This document shows positions 34,899 to 47,271 of a DNA stretch of 64,000 nt, piece after piece. Location of the stretch: positions 64,596,398 to 64,660,397 of the forward strand of contig NC_079487.1 in assembly GCF_020520425.1 (NCBI RefSeq), given 5' to 3'. The DNA comes from Spinacia oleracea (taxonomy: Eukaryota; Streptophyta; Magnoliopsida; Caryophyllales; Amaranthaceae). The position numbers and the translations under genes were made by a program. The first letter of the stretch is position 1. Every line of letters starts with the position of its first letter. The notes under the pieces are model-generated. The model searched no databases and had not been told where the DNA came from. It saw only the letters and a program-made list of their open reading frames with translations.

Positions 34899-35470
34899 TT
34901 AACATTTAATTTAATATAACGAAATATATTTATTACTATGTCAGTAAGTTTTACATTAATATAATGACATGTTTTTTTATATAATGAAACGCATTAATTA
35001 TTAACTAAAATCTATTTCACTGAATTTTCAATAAAATACGTACTACAAGTTTTAATACTACGTAACTATAAACCCTAAAATAATAAAACAACTTCGTAAT
35101 ATCCGCCCAATATTCACGAACTCGGATCTGATTTTCACTACGCAGCAAATAACATGCATTCATTATGTATCACAAAATCATAATGTCATCAAAATATTCT
35201 CAGGATTTACATTAAAAAGATAAAACACTAAACTTGGTTGAAAAAATTACCTGAGCTTAGTCTTCAATGCAAATGTCAGTTACGAACTACCACTTCGTCT
35301 TCACCTTCACAAAATTACCTGAGCTTCATCTTCAAAAACCAGACAATTTGCGACCCAGCCAAAAAACGTTGAAGCTCAGATCTATTTTTTAATTTTTTTT
35401 TTTTTTTTTTTTTTTAGAAATGTGAGGTGAGCTGAGCTGGAAATTTTTTCCAGGAATTAGGCGGAAATTC
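34899..35470 (-). other. Leader region of the transposase gene
   Basis: AT-rich upstream DNA with no ORF. Twice on the minus strand AAGCTCAGGTAATTTT occurs (near 35320 and 35258), a donor-like sequence in a duplicated ~65-bp stretch, so an untranslated first exon is likely. A 24-base T run lies at about 35391-35415. Confidence 0.4.
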
Positions 35471-35592
35471 TACCGCTCAGCAAGAGTGAATGGCGCGATT
35501 CCAGCCAAAAATTTTCCCCCCTGTTTTAACCCAATTCCCCCCAAAAATGAAAATTATTTTGCTGAAATGGCCCAATCAAAAGCCAGGGTATG

Positions 35593-35625
35593 ATGATACA
35601 ACATACCCCACGGTATGTGTATCAT
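35593..35625. other. Near-perfect palindrome
   Basis: ATGATACAACATACC, loop CCAC, GGTATGTGTATCAT: a 14-bp stem with one bulged A. Located just outside the transposase leader. It could be a MITE core or transposon end structure; no target duplication recognised. Confidence 0.5.
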
Positions 35626-35641
35626 CTTCCATACTTAAAAG

Positions 35642-35686
35642 AGTTGATCATTATTATTTCAAAAAAAAAAAAAAAGTTGATCATTA
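35642..35686 (+). mobile_element. Tiny poly(A)-tailed insertion with 12-bp target duplication
   Basis: AGTTGATCATTA at 35642-35653 is repeated exactly at 35675-35686. The 21 bases between are TTATTTC followed by A14. This is what a drastically 5'-truncated LINE/SINE reverse-transcription product leaves. Confidence 0.55.
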
Positions 35687-36649
35687 AGTCAAGGTTTGCG
35701 GTTTACCAAGAGATAAAGAAGCTAAAGGTGGCCAATAACATTTGTTTTTCGTAAATCAAGATTAACGGAACAATAAAGCAAAGAAGTGTTTATGGCATCA
35801 CAACTTTGTTGGTGTAATTCCAAAATCTAGATTAAATGCCTAACTGACAGCGGCCATATAAATACAAAATACGAAGTATGGAGTACATGACAATGGCGAT
35901 TTTCATCAACCTCAAGCAAACTATGTAGGTTCTGATTTGATATCCTATATTACAGTGGGCAATCTGATTGAAGAAAATCAGTTACAAGGCAAAGTATCAC
36001 CAAATTAACAAAAGCATACAGGTTATTATGCTGCTGGAAAAACTAAATTACTTGAAGTTCCCTCCGTAAGCGCGACATACGAATATCACACATATATCAC
36101 CCCAAATTTTTGGCTGCATGCATATGAGCTACAAATATTCCGTTTTAGCAGTTTTGTGTGATTTCTCCTTTCTTTTTTTAGTCCATTATTCTGTGTCCTC
36201 CTTTTTTTTATTTTTTTATTTTTTGAATTTTTTATTTTTAAAAACTTTTTTATCACAGTTGTTTTCCTAAAAAAAAATCTGAACATTTGAGTAAGATACA
36301 AGAAGCACACATAAAAAACACACAAATGAACATTTAAAGTAATTTAATGAACATTCATGTTTAAAAAATGAACATTTCATTTATTTACTTCTATTTCCTA
36401 TTTTCTCTTTCTATATGCTTCTAATTTTTCTGCTTCCTTCCTTTCGGCTTCACTTTTTATGTACATCGGTCTCTTTTCTCTTTCTATCTGCGACCTTATT
36501 TCCAGATTCTTTTCTTGTTGCTTCTGCCTTCAATTCTTCTTCAATTCTTACAACATCTCTTCATACCATATCTTCCATTTCTAAATCAACTTTTTTTCTT
36601 TTATTGTCGCATTCTTATCAACATTTACCTTCCTGCAAGAAAATCGTAA

Positions 36650-38050
36650 TGTTTTTAGTTGAACATTATTCTGTTTAAGGTGAATATAAGACTTGAGAAA
36701 CTGAACATCACACAAAAGTGTTTTTTATTTATGAACATATCATAGTTTTATAAGTTGAATTTAGTTGAACATGATTCATTATAAATTGAACATGAGACTT
36801 GAGAAACTGAACATCACACAAAAATGTTCTTATTTGTGAACTATCATCTTCTATAAGTTGAACATGATGAATTATAAACTGAATATGGCAATTTTTAGAC
36901 AACGCCACTTTTGATATTTTAGTAAAGAATAATGAACATCTGCTTATAAAATCTGAACATTATTAAAGAATAATGAGCACCTACTTAAAAAATGCTTTTG
37001 AAAATATCATACTAGTTTTATAGGTTAAATTTAGTTGTACATAATTCTTTATAAGTTGAACATGAGACTTAAGAAACTGAACATCACACAAAATTATTGA
37101 ACATATATTAATTTTATAAGTTAAATTTAGTTGAACATGATTTTATATAAGTTGAACATAAGACTTTAGAAACTGAACATCACACAAAGGTATTGAACAT
37201 ATATTAGTTTTATAAGTTAAATTTAGTTGAACATGATTTTGTGTAAGTTGAACATAAGACTTGAGAAATCGATCATCACAGAAAAGTATTGAACATATAT
37301 TAGTTTAATAAGTTAAATTTAGTTGAACGTGATTTTGTTTAAGTTGAACATAAGACTTGAGAAACTGAATATCGCACAAAAGTATTTAACATATTATATT
37401 TTTATAAGTTGAACGTGATTCTTTATAGGTTGAACAAGAGAGTTGAAAAACTGAACATCACTCAAAATCAAGACTAACAAAGTAGCAAATTAATCATTTC
37501 TAAAAGAAGAAAATATTTGTTCAGCGATATTATCAACGTAAATAGATGAAGCTAATACTAATTACTATGATTAATGAAATTAATACATATCACAAGCAAA
37601 AGTTAAGCAATGCAACTTGAGTTAACATTTCACAATTACACAAATTACATAATACGATAGATGTTTTTGGTGCCAAACATAATTGATAGATAATCGAAAC
37701 TGAACATCACACAAAAGTATTGAACATATTTTGCCTAAAATTGAACAAGATTCTTTATAAGTTGAACACGAGAGTTGAAAAACTGAACATCACACAAAAA
37801 TGTTGTTAGTTGTGAACATCACTTTTATAAGTTGAAATTAGTTGAACATGATTCTTTATAAGTTGAACACGAGAGTTGAGAAACTGAACATCACACAAAA
37901 ATATTGAACATATATTAATTTTACAATTTAAATTTATTTGAACATGATTTTGTGTAAAATTGAACATAATTCTTTATAAGTTGAACAAGAGAGTTGAAAA
38001 ACTAAACATCGCACAAAAATCTTATTATTTGTGAACTATCATACATAACA
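36650..38050. repeat. Degenerate ~100-bp minisatellite
   Basis: GAAACTGAACATCACACAAAA or a close variant occurs about eleven times (near 36697, 36801, 37074, 37170, 37265, 37362, 37448, 37699, 37775, 37880, 37996), with TTGAACATGATTCTTTATAAG between copies. Spacing is mostly 75-110 bp. No gene in it. Confidence 0.8.
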
Positions 38051-39996
38051 ACAATCCTAACCACAATACCACCAACAACAACAATATCAAAATTAACAAA
38101 TGTTGTTCATTCTAATCACACTTATAATTCTTTATCAAATAATCTGTCACCAAATCATAATCAATAATGAATAAATTGCAATTTCTCTATCAAATTAAAA
38201 TTCATAAAATTGACACTTAAATCAGAAAATTATTTGCAATTTGACTTTATTAATTGACGAAATAAGTGAACTATTCGCACACAAAATTGAATACATGAAC
38301 ATGAAAATTCTCAATCAAATTCACACAAAATCTAGGGTTAACAACTAATTACTTTCAAAAAAATTCGTCCGAAATTAGTAAATTCAAATTTAGTAAGTTA
38401 TACAAACGAAGGAGATAGAACTTACCAGATTAAGAGAAGGAAGGATTCACGGTTCTTAGTTGAGCATGAGTCAGACAATGCCGAGAGAGACTTCGATGTC
38501 GGCGGTGAAAGAGAAACTTCCAGAGAGCGGAGCATCGATGTTCGGCGGTGGAGAATGTCGACCGCCATGGCACAAGATCACAGAGGCAACGTCGCAGGGG
38601 AGGAGAAGGCTTCAGCGACAATATCTATGGCGCAGTGTCGCGTGGATCTAACACGATTGAGTAGCTGCGCGCAGTTGAGGAAGTGGCGGTTGTTAGATCG
38701 AAGGGAGGCGGCGGTGAAAGGCGGAGGGAAGGAGGTCGGATTGTTTGGGAGGAGAGAGAAAGAGTGACTTCAATGGAGGAAAGAGAGTTTGAGGTTTTGA
38801 TGAGAGAGAAAATGGTGAGAGGTTTTGATGAGAGAGAAAATGGTGAGAGGTTAGAGGAGAAAGAAGAATGGTGAGAGAATAGCTGCGTGCTTTTGTTATT
38901 GATGAAACGCAACCATTTAATCGCGTATGCATGTACAGATAGGTGCATAGCTATCTATATATTAATAATTACATATATCACCTAATAAACAAGAGCAATC
39001 GCTTACAAGTACATAAGGGTGTAAGACGAGCTTGCTGGACAGGAGTGAGGGATGACATCACATAAATTTTATAGATGTTATTTAATGTAGAGAGATTAAA
39101 AACAATATAGTTACCGGTTGCGAGTCGAACGATAGTCTACTGCAAATAGTTACCGGTTGCTTGCTGTTGATATCAAGAAGGGTCTGCTGCAAAATACAAA
39201 CAAAAAAAAAAAGTCCTGATTAAATAATTGTTGATTTATTGATGTTATGGCTAAAATAAAGAGAGAGATTATGAATTGCATCGACATTGGAAGACAAAAC
39301 ACTCATTATTTTCTCCTTCGGCCTAAAATAAGTCTCAACTGTTAAAAAAAAAAGGGGCAAAGATGCATACACAAGCGGTATCAAAGGAGTAAAATACTTA
39401 CCGGTTACGAGTCGAACAATTGATATTTTGTGAAGAACCTCTACTTGCGGTTGATATCAGGAAAAGGGTATGCTAGGGCCTATTAAAAAATAAGAGAGGA
39501 GAATTAGTTTTAATCATGGCCTAATCTAATAAAGAGAGCCATCATTATTCAAAATATCAGATGCCTTCTTAGCAATTTGTCCGCATACTATGAACTCAGG
39601 GGGTTAAATTCAAAAGGGTCGGCGCTACAAAATAAAAAATATAAAGTCTTGATCTTACGATGAAATAAAGAAAGCCACCGTGAATTGTATACACAAAGGA
39701 GGAATTCAGAGAATACTCGCCCTTCACGAAAAATAATAGGTTATGTTGGGTTTGTTCGTTTTCCGCTCGACTGCTACTCCGTATTTCTTTTGTGCTAGAA
39801 GGAATATGGTCTCCTTCTTTTATAACTTGAGGTAGGCAAATATTCTAATAGGGTTAGTTATCTTGGAGTTTAAGGCTCTATTAAAATCGTATACGATGTA
39901 CAATCTTTTCCAAGTTATCAAAAACTCTAAATAAAAAAGGTTACGGGGTATAAACCCTTCCAGCAAAATACCTACGGAGTATGAAATTTTATTATA

Positions 39997-40032
<36 letters not shown>

Positions 40033-40290
40033 GTCTAAGGAGAGTACTTTAGTTGGGGTGATACGCAGGAGTAGTACTTACACGATTGCTTCAATCAATC
40101 ACAAATTCACAACCAATCACGTAATTAGATTATGTGTGTTTGATTATGTGTATAAAGTCAATTATAAAATATTATATATACATAATCTAACAAAATCAAA
40201 TTAGAGGAATATATTTTGGGCAAACTTTACCTTAGTTGGATTAATTACCAAGTATTTGATTCCTAATGTAGCTTTACTTTCATCACCAAA
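38051..40290. other. Repeat-rich non-coding stretch
   Basis: No gene recognised. 38430-38900 is GA/GC-richer, with short open frames on both strands that do not look coding. TTACCGGTTRCGAGTCGAAC recurs near 39110 and 39399, with a relative near 39148. A ~29-base A run is at about 40000. Confidence 0.5.
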
Positions 40291-40469
40291 GAGTTGAGAT
40301 TGTAAATCTACCTAAGTTTTACACTTGACCAGTTTGTGTTAGAGGGCTTAACCAATAATTATTATGCTACTCATCAAGGTCGCCTGTTAAGTCAATCACT
40401 ATGGTTCGAGACCCCGTCACGCTCAAACACTTCAAGTCGTGTATGTGACATGGTCTCGAGGGGGAAATT

Positions 40470-41212
40470 TGTGGGCACTGAAAATTTGTTAGTGTATTAA
40501 ATTAAAATAATTAATTTGGACCGAAATCATATTAAAATCCATTTTAATTATTTAAGCCCACATAAACTAAATACCCGAATCAATCAAATACAATTTGGGT
40601 CATAAACGTTTGGGCTAGTCAATGTTATTAGCCCAAATAAACAAACCAAGTGGACCAGGTTAAAGACTCTCAAGTCACAAAATGGACCTAAGCCCAAACC
40701 TATCAAGTCCAATAAAGGAGTCTCCATCTCCGATAAATATTACTCTTCTACTTCAGTAGCGGGGACCAGAAATTCATTATTCTCAAGAGCCCATAAATTC
40801 TCTGGGAATTCTCTCTGAAAGTAGTCAATAAACACATCAAATTTGTGTCGACTGCTTAGCCAAACTCAAACTCAGGTTGACGTCATCAGACGACTGTCAC
40901 CCTAAACTCAAACTAATGTTGACGTCATCAGACGACTGTCACCCTAAACTCAAACTAAGGTTGACGTCATCAGACGATTGTCACCCTAAACTCAAACCCA
41001 GGTTGACGTCATCAAACGACTGTCACCCTAAAACCAAATCCATGTGTCATACACGTGTCACCGTCAGCTGCGGAACAGAATCAGAGGACTTAGTTTATTT
41101 TCTTGTAAACTTTCAATTACAGAGATTGTACCCAAACATTCAAATATCAATAAAATTACTTTGTTATATTATTTTCTATCTTATTTACCTAGACTAGAAA
41201 ATTTGTGTAAAC
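40470..41212 (+). repeat. LTR-like block with 42-bp tandem repeats
   Basis: Starts TGTGGGCACTG and could end GTGTAAACA. It has a TATA-like GATAAATATT near 40732 and AATAAA signals, as in LTRs. No duplicated flank or primer site confirms it, so solo LTR is a tentative call. Confidence 0.35.
40876..41042 (+). repeat. Four 42-bp repeats, each with a TGACGTCA palindrome
   Basis: TGACGTCA lies at 40878, 40920, 40962 and 41004, exactly 42 bp apart. Each is followed by TCAGACGACTGTCACCC or a close variant. TGACGTCA is the bZIP (CRE/TGA-type) consensus. Confidence 0.85.
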
Positions 41213-43685
41213 AAGGCATTTCACCAATACTTAAAACATTCATGGAACTCAAACTTGATTCCATTTTTGCATATGAATGTTGTGTCTCATTCAATGTAGA
41301 GGTTTAGTTTACCATACTTTGCTATTCTTAGCATCCTTTCTATCGAAAGCCTTTCGATATAAGATGAAAAGATCTTTGAATATGTTTATAGAATGATCTA
41401 GTCTTTCATTGCTGTTAGAATGATTCTCATATTCAAAATAAAAAATCATTCAGATGGCAGACTTGTGATCAACCTGAGTTCATTGAAGAACTCCCACTAG
41501 AAATAATTCCCTTTCATTGCTTCTTAGGCAATAATGAATTCATTTCAATTATGTAGAATTGCAAATGGTGCCATCCTTTTGGAATACTCCAACCAGTTCA
41601 CAGAGATGTGGGAGATACATCTTTCAACTGAGAACTTGGAAACTAATCATTGATTCAGTTTCCCATGCATCACATATGGTATAGAACCTATGTTACCAAC
41701 CTTTTAATCACGACACCCAATTGCCCGTGTATATATGTTTGTGGTTTGCCTAACAACAAGATTCAACTTTTGCTTAGGCAAATGCATGTAGCATCAAAAC
41801 TTTAGTTCATCTTCACTTCCTCTTATCAAGTGCTCATCCTACATATCCAAATGCATGTGTTGGATGTTCTTGATATTGTTCTAATGATATTTGATCTAGA
41901 TCAATAGAGATTGGTATAAACTCGTCACGATCCAATGTTCACGAGTTATCTTGGCGATCTATATATCACATCATACATGATTGATTGTAATGCAAAAACT
42001 ATTCGCATTTTAAAATCTATCCATGTAACTTTTAGCTTTATTCTGTTTCAAGAGATACTGAATCTTGCTAAAATCTTGGCATTGCCATGTGACATAAGGT
42101 GAAGGCACCTCTTCAAGGTCCTTCATGCTTAACTTTAGTGATAACAGCCTAGCTTTACACTTAGTTAAAGAATTCATAACTTAGACTTACTCATATGGGT
42201 TGAGAGTCTCTTTTGAGTCTCTCCATTGTGTTTGATTTAGTAATTACTTTTACAGAATCCAAACAACGCTTTAGATCCTATCCAATAGATCTTTAACCGA
42301 GTATGTTCTAAGTTTTGCCATGGTTCTAATATTGACAAATACTTTCAAATCTAACCATTTAGAATTTGAATGTCATTTTCAATAGAGAGATATGTATCTC
42401 ATATATATAGAACCAATAAACTTGACTTAGCTCCCACTAAACTCCTCATCTACAAGATGATCCATATTTTCATAAAGCCATGATTGCTCAATAGCCTTGT
42501 TGAAAAATATGGTCCAATTCCCACTTGCATGCTTTAATCTACGAATAGCTTTCTTAAGCTTGCTCTTTTATCTAGCATCCAAAACTTTTACATTGTGTGA
42601 TGTACACAATTCCTTTCTACAAGTCAAATTGAGGAAGGTGTTTCGTTTTCCAATTGCCATATTGCCATATGAAATGATTGCTAGATTTATCCAAAATAGT
42701 TCAAGCATTCCGACTTGGTGAAAAAGATTTCAACATTATCAACGCCGTGAAGTTGTTTATAATCTTTAACCACCAATCTAGCTTTTATTTTGTATGTGTA
42801 TACAATATCATCTTTGTATGTTTTGAAAACATGTTTGCAACCAATGGGAGTTAACCCCTTATGCAAATCAACGTTGTATGTTTAGAAAACATGTTTACAA
42901 CTAATGGGAGTGAACCCTTTATGAAAATCAACGTTTTATGTTTAGAAAACATGGTTGTAACTAATGGGAGTGAACCCTTTATGCAAATCAACCAAATCAT
43001 AGATTTGATTCTTTAAGATGAAGATATTTCGGATAAAATGGCCTCAAACCATTTTGTATGGCCTCGAACCATACTTATGTTTTTGATGGCCTCAAACGAT
43101 ACTTGGGAATTTTTTTAATTTTTAATTCGTCGTAGCTAACCTGTAAGTCGTATATTCTTGAAGCACTTTCTAAAGTCTTCACAGTTTTCATTCCTCAAGA
43201 TATCTATGTATCTATCTTGGTTGAATTTTATTCCTTATACGATTTATCTAGGTATTGAACATCAAACGTTAGTGTCTATAAAGACATTACTCAAGTCCTT
43301 TGAGTATTAGGATTCTCTTGAAGCACTTCTAAAGTCTTCGTGAAGCTCTTCCAAAGGATTCTGAGTATGGAGCTTTTTCAAAGACTCATAAGTATCCTTC
43401 ATTTTTTTGTTGCTTGACTCGAAGTTCATTCGAGGTCCTTTTTCTCCCACTTGCCTTTTTGGAAATATGATGGTTTTCTAAAAGACATTATCTTAAGCAA
43501 CAACCATATGTTCTCAGATTTGTGGTAGAATCAATACCTTTTGTTTCTATGAGTCGCTCATAAAGAAACATATATCTTTAATTGAGTTTGTTTAATGTAA
43601 ACACTAACTCCCACTGGGTTTGACAACCCTAGATATATATGTACTGAAAAAGATGTATTGAACCGAAATTCAATCCTTATGACAT
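41213..43685 (-). pseudogene. Degenerate antisense Ty1/copia pol
   Basis: Clearest between 42970 and 42420 on the minus strand: PIGCKHVFKTYKDD, YKIKARLVVKDYKQLHGVD, then a worn LAIAAYYDYEIWQMDVKTAFLNG-like stretch and KLKKAIRRLKHASGNW (from KLKKSIYGLKQASRSWN). Several stops and indels. The remainder to either side is AT-rich and only loosely Copia-like. Older than the Copia at 1183. Confidence 0.65.
42815..42990. repeat. Three ~60-bp tandem copies inside the degenerate Copia
   Basis: GAAAACATGTTTGCAAC, ATGGGAGT and ACCCCTTATGCAAATCAAC-type segments recur three times in succession. They duplicate the reverse transcriptase segment PIGCKHVF. The copies arose after the element lost function. Confidence 0.75.
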
Positions 43686-43689
43686 TTTA

Positions 43690-44368
43690 TCCTTTTCTTT
43701 TCCTTTTATGGATATTTTCTTTACCCTTTCGAAGCTAATTCTTATTAATCTGTGAGTTAAGAGTCGTGTCAAGAGTCGTGTCAAGTGTCGAGTCTTGTCT
43801 CCATGATTACTTGTTATTAAATGGCTTTTGCATGTGGATTATTATATCGTTGAGTGAAGCATGTTAGACTAGGATTTCATTCTACCTTGTTCGTACTCAG
43901 CTTTCGTTGACTTCGTGCTTTCATGTCTTTTGGTCATGGCCTTTGCCTTAATGACCCTATGATGATCCATCATTGCATTTGCGTTGTTGGGGAGTAGATT
44001 TTGAATAACAGGTTTATAGAGATAACTTACGGGAGAAGTTATCATGGGATTGAGTTTGAGAGATTATTTTCTCTTCCGCTTTTATAAATTCTATTTTCAT
44101 TTCTAGTCATGACTACAGTATGTACTTAAACTTTAGTTAATGGATTTTAAAACTATTAAATATTTTGGTTTGGGCCTTAATGGTTCTGAGTTGTACGATG
44201 GCCATTAACTATTTATTACGGAGTATATTTGAAAGTTAATTAAATTCCGCTGCGTAATTATGGTAAATATCCTTAGCCGTTATCACAATGGCGGTAATAT
44301 CTTGGTAATTCTTTTATATTAAGTGGGAAATTTGTTTTATAAATATAATGAATTATTAGGGCGTTACA
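43690..44368 (+). repeat. Truncated 5' LTR of a second Ty3/gypsy element
   Basis: Ends GGGCGTTACA just before a primer-binding site. It is the same family as the solo LTR at 47272-50151 in reverse orientation, e.g. GCCGTTATCAC...GGCGGTAATATC. Homology stops near 43690, so only ~680 bp of a ~2.9-kb LTR is kept; the left part is replaced by degenerate Copia. Confidence 0.8.
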
Positions 44369-44371
44369 AAG

Positions 44372-44385
44372 TGGTATCAGAGCTC
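44372..44385 (+). other. Primer-binding site (initiator tRNA-Met)
   Basis: TGGTATCAGAGCTC, a perfect TGGTATCAGAGC consensus three bases after the LTR end. It fixes the orientation of this gypsy element as +. Confidence 0.9.
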
Positions 44386-45189
44386 TAGTTTAAGAGCTGC
44401 TTTGCATTAAATAATAGTGCAAGGTGGTAATTCCTTAAACTACGATTTAAGAAGCTACTTAATAGTGATTCATACTATCGAAGTGGTTTTTGCGGAACTT
44501 CAGGATGTTTTGAAATTTTATTTTCCTGAAGTTAAAATGTTATTTTTAAGTACTCAATATTTTGAATAGTCAAATACCAATTATTTTGAGTTATTTGAAA
44601 TTGATTAAAATTCCGAATTTCTTTATTTTAATTTTAAAATTTGGTTCGAATTTTTGTATAATTCGAATTTTTCGAATTTTTTTTATTTATTTTCGATTTT
44701 TTTAATTTATTCCGAAATTAATTAATTAATTAATTTTTTAATTTATTCCGAAATTAATTAATTAATTATTTAATTAATTATTTTTCGGAAATTCATTTTT
44801 TTCAAATTAATTAATTAAATTGTTCGATTATTTATTTTAATTTTCGATTTTAATTTTAATAATTTTGTTTAAATTTGAAGTTATTCATTAAATTACTTTT
44901 CGAAAATTATTAATTATTTCTAAGTGATGAAATGGTAGTTTAAGAAGGGCATTTAATTTAAGTATGCATTTAATTAAGTGATGTGTGATTTAGTACCGAT
45001 TATGTGATCTTGTATTTAAAGTTTGATCATGTTTTATTTTTCTTTATGTGATTAATTGCATCATAATCCATGATTAAGCATATATTGTGCATTGAATGTG
45101 TTGAAGCTTAATTATTTGGGGGGAATTGAATTATTTTGTTTGGGAACGCATTAGTAAGACTCTTAAGTTGTGTATTTTCAGGATTTAAG
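44386..45189 (+). other. Leader of the second gypsy element
   Basis: AT-rich, TTAATTAATTAA-dense sequence, no gene. TGTATTTTCAG just before the next ORF looks like a splice acceptor. Confidence 0.5.
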
Positions 45190-45873
45190 ATGTTGCTTTC
45201 AAAGTTCTCTAACCTAAGACACCTAGAGAAGTTAGACTATGAGACTCAACACATCTATGTGAAGAAGATTGAGTTCGCTTGCAATTATTTTGCTTCGGTC
45301 CAGAATTTGCCTCAACTAAGGAATAAGGATGTTATACCTGAGATGGTTATTCATTGTTTGCCTCATAAGAATCCATACATAGAGCTTAAGAATCGATTCC
45401 ATGATATGCATTCCGACAATGGTACTCCTAATTACTTTAAGTATGGTACTCCTGATGGTAGATGAAGGTATGACATGGAGGTGATGACCACCATTTTAGA
45501 GGTTGCAGAGCAATGTTTTAAGGATGGTAAAATGGTAGAAAATATCAATCACATGGAGGATGATAGTGATGTGGAGAATCCTATGAATGAGGATAGTGAT
45601 GAAGTTGTGGATGAGGGTAGTGATGACGATGTTGTTGAAATTGAGAATCCTATAACGTACCCTACCATTCATGAACCCACTATTGAGATTTCTAGTGATA
45701 CTGAGGATGATCATGAAGCCAATGATGAAGTGAGTAGTGTGATACAACAAAATGATGAAAATATGGAGTACGATTCTGATCCTGAAGAAGACATGTATGA
45801 TCCTGAAGATCAAGATTTCACCCCAGAGCACTACAACGAAAGGAATTATCGTTGTGATGCCTTTAGCATTTGA
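45190..45873 (+). pseudogene. Pre-gag ORF of unknown function in the gypsy element
   Basis: Open from the ATG at 45190 except for one in-frame TGA (45463-45465, plausibly a CGA to TGA decay). The N-terminal half is mixed (LDYETQHIYVKKIEFACNYF, VIPEMVIHCLPHKN). The C-terminal half is very acidic and repetitive (MEDDSDVENPMNEDSDE, MEYDSDPEEDMYDPEDQ). It lies between the primer site and gag, a place where most chromovirus-like gypsy elements have no ORF. No family recognised. About 227 residues if read through. Confidence 0.55.
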
Positions 45874-46315
45874 GTATTTTAATAGCTAGTACTTATTTTT
45901 GGTTGAATAATAAAGTAGTAAAGCTACTATTTATGGTTTTAGTAATTCATTTTTATGGTTTAGCGAATAAAGTATTATCCAAAGGATGTAGTATTCTATC
46001 ATTAAAGTAATAAAAGATTTAGATTATTTTCATTACCCTTAATTCTAAGTTTTGTATTTAAGTTGAGTGATTATCGCAAAGGAATTTAATGTTATTTCTT
46101 CAATCAAATTTTACATGTATGATGGTTGAATTCTCTACCACTTAAATTTTGTGATGCAAACGAAAGTGGGAACTGGCCCAAAGTAGGTGCCACTTTCCCA
46201 TTAGGGTCCAAAATTTTGTGACCATTTGTGCTATTGTTTTGACTTGTTTTGTTGGTACAATACTTTAGTAAGGTCGTGTCCAACCCAGTCTTTTATTTTA
46301 TTCAGGAGAAGGGAC

Positions 46316-47271
46316 ATGGCTAATCAAGAGATTGCGGATGTGGTTAGGCAATAAGCTGAAGTAGTGCAAAACTTAGCACAGAATAGAAACAACCCCGTGC
46401 CTGATCCGGCTGGGGAAATGTTTAAGAAGGTGGCTCAGAGTAAGCCTCCTCTGTACCAAGGGGAGATTGACCCAAGCGTACTTGAGAATTGGTTAAGGGA
46501 ATTTGATAAGCTAATAGTAGCTGTGAACTGTCCGGAAAACCTTATGGTGAATAGTGTTGTATATTACCTTAGAGGAGAAGCTGACCTATGGTGGCAAAGA
46601 TGTGAAAATGCTTTGAGAGCTACACCTGGATTCGGGTGGGAATCGTTTAAGGTTACATTAAGAAATAAGTTTTATACGGCGTATCTGAAAAAGCAGAAAG
46701 CTCGGGAATTCACCAAATTGAAGATGGATAGGATGTCTGTAACTGAGTACTATTCTATATAGAGTTGTCTAGGTTTGCACCGGAAGTGGTGGAAACGGAA
46801 GAGCTTAGGGCTCAGAGATTTGAGAGTGGATTAACTATGGATCTGCAAATGATGCTTGCTGGAGAGACTTTTACTTCTCTCGATACCTTGTATGGGGAAG
46901 TTTCCTATCTATATAGACTCCAACAAAGGAAGAATGGAGTTGGTGAGAAGAGGAAAGATGTTGGGAACCAGAATCAGGGTGGTAACCAACAAAACCAAAA
47001 AAAAATTAAGAAGAATAAGGGGAACAATCAGTTCTAGTTCAAAGGGAATGGCAGTGGAAATCAAAACAACAATTTCCACAACAATAGTGGCAATAGGAAC
47101 CAGTCTGGAGGCAATGAAAATGGAACAAGAGTTAATGAGTGCAGACGTTGCCATAGTAATCACCCAGGGGAAGATTGTGATGGAAATCCAGTGATATGTA
47201 GGTTCTGTGAGAAGCCTGGCCATAGGAAATTTGAATGTTGGGCCGAGAATGAGAAACCTAACCAGAACAAC
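46316..47271 (+). pseudogene. Ty3/gypsy gag, broken and interrupted by a solo LTR
   Basis: The ATG at 46316 is followed by an in-frame TAA at 46352. The retrotransposon gag core has PPLYQGEIDPSVLENWLREFD and YYLRGEADLWWQRC (~46450-46600). A small deletion and frameshift near 46757 precedes SRFAPEVVE. A further TAG at ~47035 lies in the Q/N-rich linker. The zinc region has CRRCHSNH and CRFCEKPGHRKFEC (CCHC). The coding resumes as an Asn/Gln-rich tail after the solo LTR (50152-50215), then the element breaks off: protease, reverse transcriptase and integrase are missing. Confidence 0.8.

Larger units (their letters stand above)
27590..35460. mobile_element. MULE-type DNA transposon (FAR1-like transposase plus ULP-like gene), ends not found
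   Basis: Two convergent, apparently undamaged genes lie back to back: a ULP1-like/AT-hook gene on + (27625-31377) and a FAR1-type MULE transposase on - (32203-34898). This pairing resembles Arabidopsis FARE/KAONASHI-type Mutator-like elements. Borders given are only the outer limits of the genes and their leaders. I could not find terminal inverted repeats or a 9-bp target duplication by eye, so it may be a non-TIR MULE or a domesticated pair. Confidence 0.6.

Noticed and set aside
38430..38950. Protein gene in the GA/GC-rich stretch
   Set aside because: Short ORFs on both strands without domain, splice pattern or start context that agree.
40470..41212. Confident solo LTR call
   Set aside because: No target duplication could be matched at the candidate ends, so it is listed only as LTR-like.
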